Shown: positions 32,300 through 43,451 of the stretch, in pieces
Layout of the letters: each line of letters starts with the position of its first letter
Numbering within the stretch: position 1 is the first letter of the stretch
Source: Diphasiastrum complanatum
Lineage: Eukaryota; Streptophyta; Lycopodiopsida; Lycopodiales; Lycopodiaceae
Reading direction: 5' to 3'
Assembly: GCA_029204225.1 (NCBI GenBank)
Contig: CM055108.1
Span: 9,112,601 to 9,176,600, forward strand
DNA: 64,000 bases
Position numbers and translations under genes: made by a program
The notes under the pieces: generated by a model
The model's database searches: none
Told to the model about the DNA's origin: nothing
The model's input: the letters and a program-made list of their open reading frames with translations, nothing else

Positions 32300-32775
32300 A
32301 ATATGGAGCCTCTTGTAGCAAGATATACTGCTTGTTCAAAGATCAAGTATGATTATTTCAAAGGCACTTCTTCGGACGATGCAGACAACTATGTCTCCCA
32401 ATTCAAATCAATTGTTGTTTCCAATAATGAGGGAACAAATGCAGAAGTTACGAATATTCCTTGGTTTGTTGCGAAAACAAGCCGACATATTGTAGAATCA
32501 AATGGACCGTGTAGCGATCAACACCTGGGAGCTGTTAAAACAAGCCTTTCTCAACCAATTGCGTGAGATCAGTTATTCCTCCAAAGTGCTTGCATGACTA
32601 AAATAAGTGCAGAAGAAGGAGAATGAGTTTTTGAGACGATACACAAGGAAGATAAAGAACTTAGGTAGAAAACTAGCTGGTGTATATCATGTTGCTATGC
32701 AGATTGAATGGTACCTTGCAGGTCTATCGTCAAAGATTGACAAATATTGTTGGAGAAAGAGGGTGTGTCGTGTGT
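32300..32775 (+). pseudogene. Gypsy-like gag fragment
   Basis: The sequence encodes YFKGTSSDDADNYVSQFKSI and PWFVAKTSRHIVE. After frame changes it carries a stretch with LLKQAFLNQLREIS and a block near 32620-32680 of the ENEFLRRYTRKIKNL kind. These resemble the Retrotrans_gag core (W..lk..Fl..f, then l.q...es...y..rf..l). Frames are broken, and the call rests on pattern only. Confidence 0.5.
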
Positions 32776-33708
32776 GAGAAATGAAAATAGCTCAAAAAGA
32801 AAACGAAGATGAAAAAGAAGCGAACGTGAAACAAACTCGAACGAAAAGTGTTCGTGCGTAGCGGAATGAGCTATATGACTCTTTCCCTAAGCATGACTAC
32901 GCCTATTAGAAACGAGCAGAACGTTATAGAAATCACAGTCGTTCTGATTACATAGCCGAACGTTAATAAAACACCAAAAGAATAATTTGTCGCGAACAAC
33001 TAGAGAAATTATTTGTCGCGAATGATTTGTGATGAGCTAGACTGAGCTCGATTGATAATCAGTCACGAATTAGTTGCAAAAGGCAAGACAAAATATTAGT
33101 CGCCAACACCTAGACTAATAATGACTCGCGAAGAACTGATTACCAGAGTAAGCAACAAGAAAGTCAAACAGAATGAAAAATAAGCATAGCAATATTGACA
33201 CAGATCTGAACATAGAACAAAAGAGCTGTTATCAGATTAAGTATAGCAAAATATACATGTCAATAATGCGGTAGAGCACAAGACAATAGCGGACGAAACC
33301 ACGTGCTCTACAAAGCTAATTCAATTTGTAAGAGGAATAAACCTATTACTGACAATAAAGAATCAATGCACAAGGCATCTACTTTGTTTATCTCTGATAA
33401 GCTGTGATGCCACGAAATTGTTAAATATTGAATATCAACAGAAATATGGCATGATATACTCAAAAATGAAGACATGAGCAGGATAAATTTAAATCATGAA
33501 GAGGCCTAAGTCATTTTTCGGGAATATATCTCCTAAAGTACTTGCCTTGTAATTAAGGGCAAGACCTTTAAAAGGAAAGACATTGCCTTGGATAACCTTT
33601 ACTAGGTTGTCCACGCAAAATGACAAGATATGGAAAGACAAGTTAAACTAGAGTAAGTTTAACTCTTAGTTAAATATACCTCTTATGGTATAATTGAACG
33701 TATATTCA
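32776..33708 (-). repeat. LTR-like repeat Q, minus copy
   Basis: The end at about 32776-32950 is similar in reverse complement to 58800-58975 (shared CGTGCGTAGCG, CATGACTACGCCTAT, then the TTCGAA-rich part). Both copies stop at equivalent points. Contains no supported gene; probably an LTR of an unassigned element. The rest, to 33708, aligns only weakly with the other copy by eye. Confidence 0.45.
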
Positions 33709-33714
33709 ATCTAA

Positions 33715-34704
33715 GTGCATTGTTTGGTTCAAGATGCAAAGATATATGTCACTTTCATGAAAGTAACTTGGATTTATTTTATGTTCTTGGAAAGTATTTT
33801 GCTTGGAGCTTTAGATAAGTTCAAACTTATTGTTATGATCCAAGAGAAATCAATCAAGAATAAGGAGCAGCAGTCACAAAATGAAAATAGTTTCATTTAT
33901 GCTATCATGTCAACTTATGAAGAACCATTTGGATTTGAAGAGATTTTTGTATCTCAAAGGTGGATTAAGGCAATACTAGTTGAGTGTGATGCCTTAAAAG
34001 ATAGCAAAATATGTTTTCCTTGTAAGCTTACATTAGTTATGAAGTCAAGGAAATGGAAATATCTTCATAATGTAGGATCTTTTGGTATCAATGAGATCAT
34101 GAATGATCTGTTCATTCATAAAGATGAAAATTATAAGTTTTCAATCTTAAAGGCAAGTTGTAAACTTCTTATGAGAATAAGTGAAGCATCCAAAGTGGAC
34201 ACTTATATCCATAAAGAAGTAGTTAGCCTTATTGAGATGGAAATACCTTTTGATTTCAATATTGGAAAAATCATGCAAAGTTGTGGTGATTTTTGGACTT
34301 ATGTTTATAGCATAAGTAATCTTGATAATCATAGGAAGTGCATATTGAATGGTCATACTTGTTGTGATCATTATGAGACATGGAGGTCTCCGATTTCCAT
34401 CAAGAAGGATCATCATGAAGAGGATCTTAAGAAGTCATCTCAAGGTTCAAGTGTGCCAAGGATTGAGGAGAAGAGACCTTCTCAAGTTGTGATTCCAAAA
34501 AGAAACTCAAGAAACATGGTTGAACCCATGTGGCTCACATTTCAAGGGAAAGAGGAGCATATCTCATGTGAAGGAGCAAGCCTCAAGGTCACGCATCTAC
34601 ATGAAAATTGGAAGGAATCAATTTTGGAGGTGCTAGGATGGTGCAAAGCTCTCAAGCTCATCAAAGATGTCAACATCAAAGAAGCACTATCATGGATATG
34701 GTGA
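33715..34704 (+). CDS. N2 long open reading frame of unassigned function
   Basis: 329 codons without a stop. The first block (CLVQDAKIYVTFMKVTWIYF) and the last (SSQGSSVPRIE, then HLHENWKESILEVLGWCKAL to IKEALSWIW) match N1. Around residues 63-93, YAIMSTYEEPFGFEEIFVSQ and ILVECDALKD resemble the copia hinge before RT. Residues of roughly 95-215 (RKWKYLHNVGSF, VDTYIHKEVVSLIEMEI, CGDFWTYVYSISNL) resemble nothing I recognise and are absent from N1. There is no signal peptide and no obvious catalytic motif. The ATG is only the first one in the truncated copy. It could be a captured host segment or highly diverged element sequence. Confidence 0.5.
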   Translation: MHCLVQDAKIYVTFMKVTWIYFMFLESILLGALDKFKLIVMIQEKSIKNKEQQSQNENSFIYAIMSTYEEPFGFEEIFVSQRWIKAILVECDALKDSKICFPCKLTLVMKSRKWKYLHNVGSFGINEIMNDLFIHKDENYKFSILKASCKLLMRISEASKVDTYIHKEVVSLIEMEIPFDFNIGKIMQSCGDFWTYVYSISNLDNHRKCILNGHTCCDHYETWRSPISIKKDHHEEDLKKSSQGSSVPRIEEKRPSQVVIPKRNSRNMVEPMWLTFQGKEEHISCEGASLKVTHLHENWKESILEVLGWCKALKLIKDVNIKEALSWIW

Positions 34705-34841
34705 TTTCAGATCAACATCAAGCTCATTGGCTGATCTTCACACCTTTTGAACTAGCAAAGACCAATTCAGCCCATGGAGTCAAGTTCAAGATCATCATGT
34801 TTTCCATCAAGCTAGATTTACCAAGCTAGATTTTTGAGGAG

Positions 34842-35591
34842 TGTGAAAAATGCAAAAATAAGCTTGGTAGAGGCCAAAAATCTTGTATATAGATAAACAC
34901 ACATGTGTGGAGCCTGTTCCCACTTGTGAAACTAGTGTACTTGTCATGTACCATAATCATATAAGATGTACATATAATTTAGTTCAAGTTCTAATGGCTA
35001 AAAAGGCCAAAAACTAGTTTTCTAGACATATGACACATGGCATCAATCTATTGATTGCATGAGCCACATCCTTTGGATAGGTGTCATATCACATGTGTAG
35101 AGGACAGCTCACATGTGTGGAATAAGCTGAAGTAGGTGAATTTTGACTTCTAGAAGATTTTCAAGTAGATCTCCATATAGAAGGAAAATGGACCAAAAGT
35201 GCTCAAAATAGAAGGTTTTGTCCAAGTGTCAGTTTTGCATGATGAATCATCATATGACAAAGCACCTTCACACATGTGGGATCAAAGGGATGATCAGTAC
35301 CACGAGATCCCACTTATTGTATATATAGAGCCACATTTGGCCATAATCAAAGTGAGACACCAGTCTTGGTTTTGGAAGCAATTTTGAGTGATTCTCTCCA
35401 TTTGTCTACATTTGTTTTGATTAGTACACTTACCTTCAATAAATGATTGTTCTTGTTAGGATTTTGTTTCTAGAATTGATCTAGATTGATCTTAATCTGA
35501 AGTAGATTGATAGATCAAGTAATCTGACAACCAATCCCTCTTGAGGATCAGATTAGGATCCACTCTTGGTCTTTTTTGTACTTTTTCCACA
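34842..35591 (+). repeat. N2 3' LTR
   Basis: 750 bp, TGTG...CACA. Similar to the N1 LTRs. It lacks a stretch of about 50 bp that N1 has near 9308-9355. Contains CACATGTGTG-type motifs at about 34900, 35092 and 35110. Confidence 0.8.
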
Positions 35592-35597
35592 CCTTTG

Positions 35598-35786
35598 TCA
35601 AATGTATTGCAGATGTGTTGTGTTGTCCATGTGTAGGATCAATGGCTTGTTGGTGCTCTCTCCCAAACCATCTAGAAACTGTTTGAGCCATGTCAGCTCA
35701 TTAGCCATTTTGGCTACAACAATATGATGAATGAATATCATATCGTACAAGGTATCCCTGCTCGTCTTTTTCATCTCCCTTGACAT
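35598..35786 (-). pseudogene. Copia RNase H fragment
   Basis: 62 codons: VAKMANELTWLKQFLDGLG corresponds to the KE..WL..LL.ELG block and LILHMDNTTHLQYI to the DN..A block with its catalytic Asp. Cut at the left by N2 and at the right by LTR-like DNA. Confidence 0.65.
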
Positions 35787-37340
35787 TTTTACACGTGCTT
35801 AAAATGTGGAAAACTTTAAATGAACGATTAGAACTCATCTAATAGTTTTAGGCCTCAAAATGATTGCAATTCACGAGTTTTCACACTCCCTCTTCAAATG
35901 TAACTTGCTATTTTGATAACACTACTATGCTTCATGTTAAGAATTGACTCCCTCTTAAGAATATATATCTTTCCTCTAAGGTCCAATAAATGACAAATGG
36001 AAAGATTTCATATTTAATATAGAGAATAGTGTCCAAATTGGATGCTTCACTATTTCTTATATCAATCTTACATACCATGATGGAAAAACTACATGAAGGA
36101 ATAAATAGAATCATAATTAAATGGATTCCTCCATGCATAAACCTCCGGTATCTCTATAAAATAGTAGCAACCATGTGTCAAAACAATCAAATGGATGATT
36201 GCATGCTTTTTTCCTCCATATTGCACCTCACTTGGATTGTTTGCAGCATGAAACTCCATGAATGAGTCTCCATCTCCATCTTGCCATAAGAGATTGTCAA
36301 CACTTGAGAACCTACGTATGAATGAGTGACATAATAATTCTTCCTTTAGCTCCATTTCATCAGCAAAATAAGCCAAGAAAACTAGTCCAATTTCAATATC
36401 ACAATATTGAAGAACAATGTGACTAGTTTCATCACATATTGACAATTTGCATACATTCACATGAAATTGCTCAAACATGAGATATCATGAGTAAAATAGG
36501 ATATAAGAACACTTTCTTGCTGATCCTTTGCCTTTCCACAAGTTTTCAAACACCTAAAAAAATAGATCCTTACTTATTTGACCATTGAATTCCATCTTGA
36601 TGCCTTTTTCTAGCTCCAAATTGCTAGTTTTCACTTGGTTTTGATGAAGCAAACTAAGACCAACTTATGCTCTTTTATAAGTAGATCATAACCTCTGATC
36701 AAATTTTTTTTACAGATCCAAACCTCTGTAAAACCAGCATCTCAATCATGTAATGCAGAACCTCTTGCTATGCTCAACATATAGCAAGAGTTTCCACATT
36801 CCTAGCCTACACCAAAAGCCCCTTCGTCATCACAATAAAGAATGAGATATCTTCTATGATTCACCTCCAAAATGAAGTAGAATAGGTGAATATGAGTGTC
36901 AAACCTGATCTCTGCTTCCCCTTTGAGTCCTTTCCAATCCTCAATAAGCACAAAATCAAGATTACTCATGCAAGACTCCCTCTTAGTGAACAAATCATAA
37001 AAGGTAGAAGATTCATCTTCTTGACTAGTTTGCCTATCAAGCACCTCAATTATATCCAACATAGAATCACTTGATCTACTCCTTTTATTGAGCCATGTGG
37101 CATTACTTGCTTAAGAACATGAAACAAAAGATCATTTTGTCGAAGAAATAAAAAAAACACACCAGCAACAACAAAACCACCCAAGAAGGTGAATAAGAAG
37201 ACCTCTTGACATATTCACCAACAATCTTCGGTGGAGTGAAGACACAGACATAAAATTTTACAACTTCATATCTAGAAGCAATCCAAAATCCTGAAGGAGA
37301 ATTTCGGAAACAAGCAATGTCGAAAGAGATCAAATTGATG
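35787..37340 (-). other. Possible further non-autonomous LTR element: LTR stub and ORFs
   Basis: At 35887-35905 on the minus strand a GAAGAGGGAG purine tract is followed by TGTGAAAACTCG, a plausible tract/LTR boundary. Only about 95 bp of LTR remains. To the right are three minus-strand frames, 36089-36478 (129 codons), 36802-37062 (86 codons) and 37103-37333 (76 codons, one hydrophobic segment). They have acidic and aromatic-rich sequence and no motif I recognise. A pol domain is not seen. Confidence 0.35.
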
Positions 37341-37359
37341 AAGCAACATTAGGCGTGGA

Positions 37360-38650
37360 CACTTGAACCACTTTCAGAAGGAAAGAATGAAGTCGACTGT
37401 AAATGGGTATACAAGAAGAAGCGGAGATCAGATGGCAATGTCGAAACATACAAAGCTTGACTTGTCACTAAAGGCTACACTCAGAGATATGGTATCGACT
37501 ACTTCGATACATATTCCCTGATGGTCAAGATGTCGAGCATATGACTACTCCTCACTTATGCTATGAAGTATGATCTGAAAATACATCAATTGATGTTAAG
37601 AGAGCCTTCCTCCACGAAGACCTAGATGAAGAAATTTTCATGAAGCAGCCTGAAGGATATGAAGATTCGAACAATTGAGACTACATCTATCAGTTGCATT
37701 GATGTCTCTATGGTCTTAAACAAGCCTCGCAAGCTTGGTATAAGAAAATCGATAATTTTTTGAAGTCTCTAGACTTTCATCCTACACAACCTGACTATAA
37801 CATCTATATCCAAAGGATAGAAGAAAATTTTGTGATTCTGACATTAATGGATGACTCTCTGATGATAGAAAATTATTTGACGCTAATCAATGAAACGAAG
37901 AATCAGATATCTACAAATTACAAGATCATAGATCTAGGAGAAGCTATAAAATGTTTGGGTCTGTAGATCAAAAGAGACCGAATAAGAGGATTCATGCATC
38001 TAAACTAGTCCGAATATGCTGAAAAAGTGTTGAAGCAATATGGGATGATCGAATGCAAAGAGAAGACAACACCGATGATAGCCGGAGCTAGATTGTCGAA
38101 GCAAGATTGCGCAAGCACAGATAAGAGGAGAAAAAAGATGGAGAGAATACAATATCAAAATCTAATTGGGAGTCTAATGTAAATTACAGTTTGTACGAGA
38201 TCCGATTTAGCGTTCTCTGTCTATTCACTCAGTCAATTCTCCTCCAATCTTGGCATGCACCACTGGTAGAGCAAAATGAATCTTGCAATATCTGAAAGGC
38301 ACCCACAATTTTTGGTTGATCTACAAAAGAGAAAAGAAATTATCCTACAACACTACAACAATGCAAGTTGGACTAGCTGCAAGTAACAGGTAAATGTTCG
38401 ACAGTATGTGGAGCTGCGATCAGTTGGACCTACAAGAAGCAGGCACTGGTGGCACAGTCTTCATGTGAAGCTGAATACGTGGCAGCTTCAAATGTGGAAA
38501 ATGAGGTAATATGGCTAAAAATTATGCTGGAAGGGATTGGCATACCGCATCAAGACCCCTCCATCATGAAGATATGTCGGTTAAGTGCTAGATTTTTGGC
38601 TAGCCTTCTAATCCAACAAAATGACCTCTCTTCATCAAAAAGAATAACAT
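37360..38650 (+). pseudogene. Copia RT - RNase H, heavily decayed
   Basis: RT starts with CKWVYKKKRRSDG and GYTQRYGIDYFDTY. LYGLKQASQAWYKK lies near 37700-37745 across a frame change. The frame 37760-37966 has QPDYNIYI and LTLMDDSLMIEN, where the catalytic YVDD has become LMDD. NLIGSLM and LAFSVYSLSQFSSN follow near 38160-38240. The RNase H block QSSCEAEYVAASN is in 38449-38652. Many stops; a dead copy of a lineage different from R1-R7. Confidence 0.8.
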
Positions 38651-38651
38651 A

Positions 38652-38726
38652 ATGAGTGAAGGAATCTCAGTCAGCAATCATCTGAACGATTTCAAGCAAT
38701 TGCTGAATCAACTTGCTGTAATAGGT
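38652..38726 (+). pseudogene. Scrap of copia gag
   Basis: About 24 codons with VSNHLNDFKQLLNQLAVIG, matching the helix of copia gag in which relatives have SHINSFRSLLDQL (R2). It is joined directly to the RNase H fragment. Confidence 0.45.
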
Positions 38727-39316
38727 TCGTCTATTTGTGGTGGCCTAGTCATTATAGATTTCCACAAAATCAATGAATTAAGTAGTATAAAAGGTTTGAT
38801 CATTCCCCAAGAGAGAGAATAATCTCTGCTTTTGTATGATAAGTGTATGTAAAAAGGTGAATGGAATGTGATATGTAATATTCACAATGAATACTATAGC
38901 AACATATCTGGTTATCCAGAGATATTTGGGTAATTTGGCATCCAGAAACACCAATGATGAAACGATTTGGTCAAGCTCTGTGATTATAAAGATTACTTTA
39001 TCTTCCAGGCTCTTAGGATAACAGTCTGCAATCAGATTAGACAGCAACTAGCAAATGGATTCATCAAACAGAATCAAATCGGCTAATGATTTCTTTTAAT
39101 CGAACACAGAGAATTAGTTCTTATCATAGGAAGCAAACAGAATAGAGCATCAAACAAGTTCATTATCTGAACACATAGCTCATTCAGAATTGAAAGAAGT
39201 TCTGCTTATGGTTATGCTTAACAGCTTCGGCTAATTCTCTACACACATTAGTTAGAATTGTTGCTCTCTGGTGACGCTTGAAAATCCACATTAGCGTAAC
39301 TGAAATTCAGTAAGAA
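38727..39316 (+). other. No gene identified
   Basis: AT-rich sequence without motifs I recognise. The minus-strand frame 38778-39047 has no supporting features. It may include the 5' part of the gene remnant that follows. Confidence 0.3.
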
Positions 39317-39685
39317 ATGAAAAGCATATGTGATGCAGACGGAGAAGTATCACAAATAGTTACAGATCGTTCAGAGTGGTACACATTGTACAATGCCAAG
39401 CTATTTTTTGAGTGGTTCATCCTTCAACAAGATGTTGATATTTCTAAGGTAATAAATTCTGTTTATTCTTATTTTGGAATCATGATTAGTTTTCTATTCT
39501 GGTGATGTTATTGGCCATAACTAGTACATGAATGTTCTATTTTGCAGTTTACACTTCCTGAATACACATCAAGCCAGGTGTACAGACTTAGACAAGAAAT
39601 TATCCTAAGTATACTGGCTAGGGCAAGGCTTCAGCCTCCCGTTATTGATGATGGTGCAAAGGATGATGTAGTTGTACTAAATTAA
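39317..39685 (+). CDS. Host-type gene fragment with one intron, 3' end
   Basis: Two exons: 39317-39448 (44 codons from an ATG) and 39548-39685 (45 codons plus TAA). The donor AAG|GTAATA and acceptor TTTTGCAG flank a 99-bp AT-rich intron in phase 0, and the frame stays open across the join. The peptide includes DRSEWYTLYNAKLFFEWF, FTLPEYTSSQVYRLRQ and IILSILARARLQPP. I do not recognise the family. The true first exon is probably upstream, since the ATG has no clear 5' context and an acceptor-like GATGCAG lies at 39330-39336. It is the 3' part of a plant gene, or a gene remnant. Confidence 0.5.
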
Positions 39686-40137
39686 GATCAAAAAAAATAC
39701 AGATAGCATAGAACAAAAATACATGTATAGACTTCATAGAAAAGAATACATTGATATATCAAATGCTGCTCTAGTTTATGAATTTGGGAGCACAAAATAC
39801 ATGTACATATGCCAACTTGGGCTTTCATTTATTGAATGAAAGTGTGTATACATAGATTTTTACTAAAGTTTATTTGAAACTATTGTTCTCCCACAATGGT
39901 GATTGTTGTAGGTAGATCTTTGCAGCACATTATCAGCTCCTGTCTTTTTCGCATCTGTGACATGGCAAATATTAGTGAATGTGCAATTGTAAATGATGAC
40001 ATTTTCTATTATTTTGTTTTATTTTGAAATGGCAATAAACATAAAGTACTTACGAGTCTTCCGTTGATGATAAATTTGAAATATGTTGGTAGATTGGTTT
40101 GTAATAGCATGAGCTCTGTTCTAATAAAATCAGGCTT
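39686..40137. other. Region between two convergent gene remnants
   Basis: No gene seen. It would hold the 3' untranslated regions of both flanking convergent genes. Confidence 0.35.
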
Positions 40138-41197
40138 CTAGTGCTCTTCCACCTCAACCATAGTCAAATATTTCTCATTGTAGATAATGCTTATCTCCAT
40201 TCGGTTTGTGTGATCCAGTGGTAGCCATGTACCTTCAATTTTCTTGTATCTCTGGTAGCTAAATGTGAAACTGAGCATTTGCTTTTCGATATGATAACTT
40301 TTAATCCTGCATTCTATGTCATTATTTGTTTTACTATCCCAGCCTTGATCCATGAGATCTGACAAAGTCTCATCTGATAAATCCTTGCAAACAAATAAAG
40401 TTGGTGTCCTACGAACACTAGCACTCAAGAAAAAATCAATGAGATAAACCAACTTAGGTGAACAATTTTCGAGCCTGTGCTTATCTTCATAGCATTTTTA
40501 ATATCAATGAGTAGCTTGCATCTCAAGGATTCAGAAATAATGCTGTCAGGAGTAGGCCACTCATCACTTTGAGAACTAGGCAATGGAATTGCTTCGAGCT
40601 TGCCAAAACCTCCATCTATTTGTGGCGTATATAAAGATTCATAAAAATAGATACCACAATCTGCAAGTTCCTTTGGACTTCTTCCTCTGTATTGTAGCTT
40701 TCCAACATCATAGTGAATCACGTCTAATATTCTTGCAAGTGATTGTGCGGGCTCCCATTCACTTATGCATGATGGATATAAATCTGAAAGAAAAAAACAA
40801 TGTTGAAGCATTTAAATCATAATCTGAAGAGCATCAATAAAGGAAATCACCTATGATTGTTGTAGAGTGCATATGTTTTGATATACTTACAATTACATTT
40901 TTGATGACCATGAGGATTGATATGTACTTTGATTTTTGAATGCATATATACATGTTACACTAAGACTTCTGATATCGATTGACCTCCCGGGGTAGTCTTA
41001 AACTCCAAAATTTTTGCGTTCCAATAAGATTTGTAAGTCATTTTTGCTCTTTTCTTTTGTCGAAAATTGCCCTTTGATGATGGATGCAGCAATACCCATG
41101 AGTTCTTCGTATATTTTGTTGGCTTCCAGTTATCAGCTTCATCTTTCTCATTGTAAAGAATCACAGAATCGATTGTAGATCTAGGTCTCCTCGCCAT
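40138..41197 (-). pseudogene. Host-type gene with one supported intron, frame broken
   Basis: Minus strand. Exon 1 runs from the ATG at 41197 (MARRPRSTIDSVILYNEKDE) to 40984. The intron is 40983-40784, with donor GAG|GTCAAT and acceptor TTTTTTCTTTCAG. Exon 2 starts at 40783. The phase (1) matches on both sides and forms a codon for Asp in PG|D|LYPSC. Exon 2 holds YRGRSPKELADCGIYFYE and SDEWPTPDSIISESL. Near 40455 the frame shifts by one and continues in 40138-40452 (LVYLIDFFLSASVRR, CKDLSDETLSDLMDQGW) to a TAG. The shift has no splice signal, so it is either a mutation or a mis-read base. Family not recognised; Lys-rich, no signal peptide. Confidence 0.5.
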
Positions 41198-41529
41198 TGC
41201 TATTTTCAAAGCTTGGGCGCCAAAAATCTCTCTAATATGTAACTTGATTTTAATTTTTCGTATCACATTTAATCTAATGTGAATGCCAACATAGTCACAG
41301 TTACTGCGTATACCATATTTTATGTAACTGTACATACTATATTTCTATAACTGTAACTAGTATAGTTAGAAATTTTCATTATACTAACCAACATAGTAAA
41401 GTAAATTTAACTTGAGATATTGACGTCGGGCAGATTAGCACATGTTGGGCAGGAAAAAAAACCAATGGAATACGTCCATGCTGCCCGGACACAAATTTCA
41501 AAGTTTTCCATATTGCATTTTTATTTTTT
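41198..41529. other. Upstream region of the 40-41 kb gene remnant
   Basis: No gene. By position it would hold its promoter (minus strand). I see no clear TATA box. Confidence 0.3.
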
Positions 41530-41662
41530 AGTTAATTTGAACTACGTTACGTAGAATTCAAATCTGTGCATTTTGATTGGGCTTGGTGACGGTCGAAACT
41601 AAAGAAAAAAAATAAAAGTATCTTTACAAAGGGCCTTTTTGATATTGAGAACTCCTCTAATG
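41530..41662 (-). repeat. MITE-like repeat, copy 3 (partial)
   Basis: The right end CTCCTCTAATG at 41652-41662, with AAAGGGCCTTTTT and ATTTTGATTGG inside, matches the corresponding part of copy 1 (6690-6801). The other half is missing. Confidence 0.6.
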
Positions 41663-42240
41663 ATTGCAGCTGGAAAGTCTGGATAATTCTTTCTTGTACG
41701 CCCTTCCAAGCTATTGGGTTGATCATGTATCTCCCATGAGATACACAGGCTCTCAATGTCACTTCAGCGCTTATTCACCACAAAATTGCCTCTTCGGCCT
41801 GTTTCTTATAAATTTGGTTGCCTTTCCTAAGCATGTCTGCAGCTGGGCAAGAGAGTTCTGGAGCTGCCTGTACTCTCCTTATCGGCAATTGCGTCGCTGA
41901 GTTTGTCGTTTAGCTCCCTGTTACCACTCCGCAAAGTGGCTCGTGCATGTCTTTCCTCCTGCAAAGAAGCCTGCAGGGTCTAAATCTGCTGCTTGAGCAA
42001 TATATTTTCATTTTCAAAAGCATTGCTTCAAGTGCCTCCAGCGTAGCATCCTGTCTACCTTTCGCTTCTTCAAGAGATGTGTCTTTCTTCATCAGCTCCA
42101 CTTGGGCTACTTCAAGCTCTCTTTGCTTTTTAACTCCAACTTAGCCTTGACATCTTTCAACTCTTCATTCCTCTGGGTTAAGTCTGTTTGAATGGAATCA
42201 TATTTTGCTCCGAGCTTCCTCGAGACTTTCTCTAGGCTGA
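41663..42240 (-). pseudogene. Degenerate coiled-coil coding fragment
   Basis: Minus-strand translation, across several frame changes and stops, gives heptad-like charged segments: SLEKVSRKLGAKYDSIQTDL, RNEELKDVKAKLELKSKE, VELMKKDTSLEEAKGRQDAT and QASLQEERHARATLRSGNRE. This is a long coiled coil of the sort found in plant filament-like proteins and in some gypsy/plant-mobile-domain gags. I cannot choose between these. It ends where the R5 LTR begins. Confidence 0.5.
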
Positions 42241-42252
42241 CAAAATGTTGAA

Positions 42253-42934
42253 TGTGAAGAATTGCCAAAAATTGGCAAATCTAGCTTGATCAAAAACCAT
42301 GTAGAATAGTGTAAATTGTGTACACAAGTGGGTCCCACACATGTGAGGCCATGATGCCACGTGGAAAACCCATCCTAATGTAGGTTAGGTCAAGTCAAGA
42401 GAGTTGGTCATGTCTATTTGGTGCTCATCCCTACTTTATAGGACCTACACCTAAGTTTAAGGTGAAAATTTGACCAACTAGCTGCCTACCAAGCATAAGG
42501 GTTTCATTTTAGGGCAAGAAGGGTGAGTTAACTTCCTTATTACATGCTGGAAATCCACCTAACTTCAATAAGGAAGTCGAATTTGCTATGTATTCCAAGC
42601 TCCCATAGTGAGAAGATAGAAAATGTTTGGAGCTCATTGGCAATCTCAAGCTAGTTCACTATGTACATTGAGTTTTTGTGATCCAAATGAAACCAAATCA
42701 ATTTCTACTTGTTTCTCAAGTTGAAGGCCGTACTAAAGCCTGTAGTACACACCTGTGGGCTCGGATTTCAATGTTGATCAATGCTTTTGATTGTTAATGC
42801 TTGTTGTTTGTCAAACTTCCAATCTAGATCAACCTTTTTGTGTCTAGTTTTTTGATAGATTGTTAAGCAAGCATCCAATCACTCTTGTGGATCTTTTGTA
42901 GATCCATTTATGGTCCTAAAGTACAGTACTTTCA
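42253..42934 (+). repeat. R5 LTR
   Basis: About 682 bp from TGTGAAGAATTGCC to TACTTTCA. It is followed two bases later by TGGTATCAAAGCC (42937-42949), a variant tRNA-Met site. The start resembles the R4 LTR start. Contains CACACATGTG near 42330. Confidence 0.7.
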
Positions 42935-42936
42935 CG

Positions 42937-43451
42937 TGGTATCAAAGCCAAGTACAAGAGCATAAGCCATTGATCTAATGCAAATCCATTTTTAGCAAGT
43001 TTTAGTGCTAAAAACTAGTATTGAGAGGGCAAGCTAGAATCTTGATTTTGGTGAGGAGATTTGATCCCAAACTTGGTAGGGGTCCAAATCCGTACTATCC
43101 ACATGTGTGGGCACCTCTGAACCTGCATTTAATGCATGGTATTCATTTGATCCAAAAAAATTCAATTTGTGAGCTGTTGGTGTAATTTTTGGTGGAGATC
43201 CTAGGATAATCTACCAAGATCATTTGCCATTGATTAGATTCGAATTTATTTCATGAAATCTAATTAATCTAGGCTTATTTCAAGTCCTATTAAGGTTAAA
43301 AAAAGGTCTTGAAAGTACACCAAGAAGGAAGAAAAAGATTAAGTCATTTTTTTGTCCAAAAATAGCCAAAATTGGCAAGATTTGATTGTAAGTAGATTTC
43401 ACATCATCTTATTCAAATTATCACCATGTGTCATTAGAGAAAATTTGAGTG
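42937..43451 (+). other. R5 primer-binding site and leader
   Basis: Leader-like sequence with GTACTATCCACATGTGTGG at about 43095, the recurring motif pair in degraded form. It stops at a MITE-like fragment, and no gag follows. R5 is therefore an LTR plus leader remnant. Confidence 0.6.

Larger units (their letters stand above)
30436..32775 (+). mobile_element. 5' part of a Ty3/gypsy-like element
   Basis: TGGCGCCGTTATTGGGGA (31216-31233) fits the tRNA-Asp-type primer-binding site of plant gypsy elements (common form TGGCGCCGTTGCCGGGGA). Upstream 30436-31215 would then be LTR, although its ends were not found. Downstream are a leader, a duplicated GC-rich block and a gag-like frame. No pol is present. 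The boundary with the next repeat is near 32775. Confidence 0.55.
33709..35591 (+). mobile_element. N2: second copy of the non-autonomous LTR family, 5'-truncated
   Basis: Begins abruptly at about 33709 within the homologue of the N1 6785-7321 frame. Contains a 329-codon open frame, a short purine tract (GAGGAG at 34837-34841) and an LTR 34842-35591 starting TGTGAAAAATGC and ending TTCCACA. It has no 5' LTR or primer-binding site. The LTR end abuts a minus-strand copia RNase H fragment. Confidence 0.75.

Noticed and set aside
31515-32566. Overlapping Pro/Ser-rich open frames in the GC-rich duplicated block
   Set aside because: Several frames are open at once because the block is repetitive and GC-rich. 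The ends match repeat borders and no frame has motifs.
35199-35387. Short plus-strand frame in the N2 LTR
   Set aside because: It lies wholly within the LTR and is not shared as a frame by the N1 LTRs.
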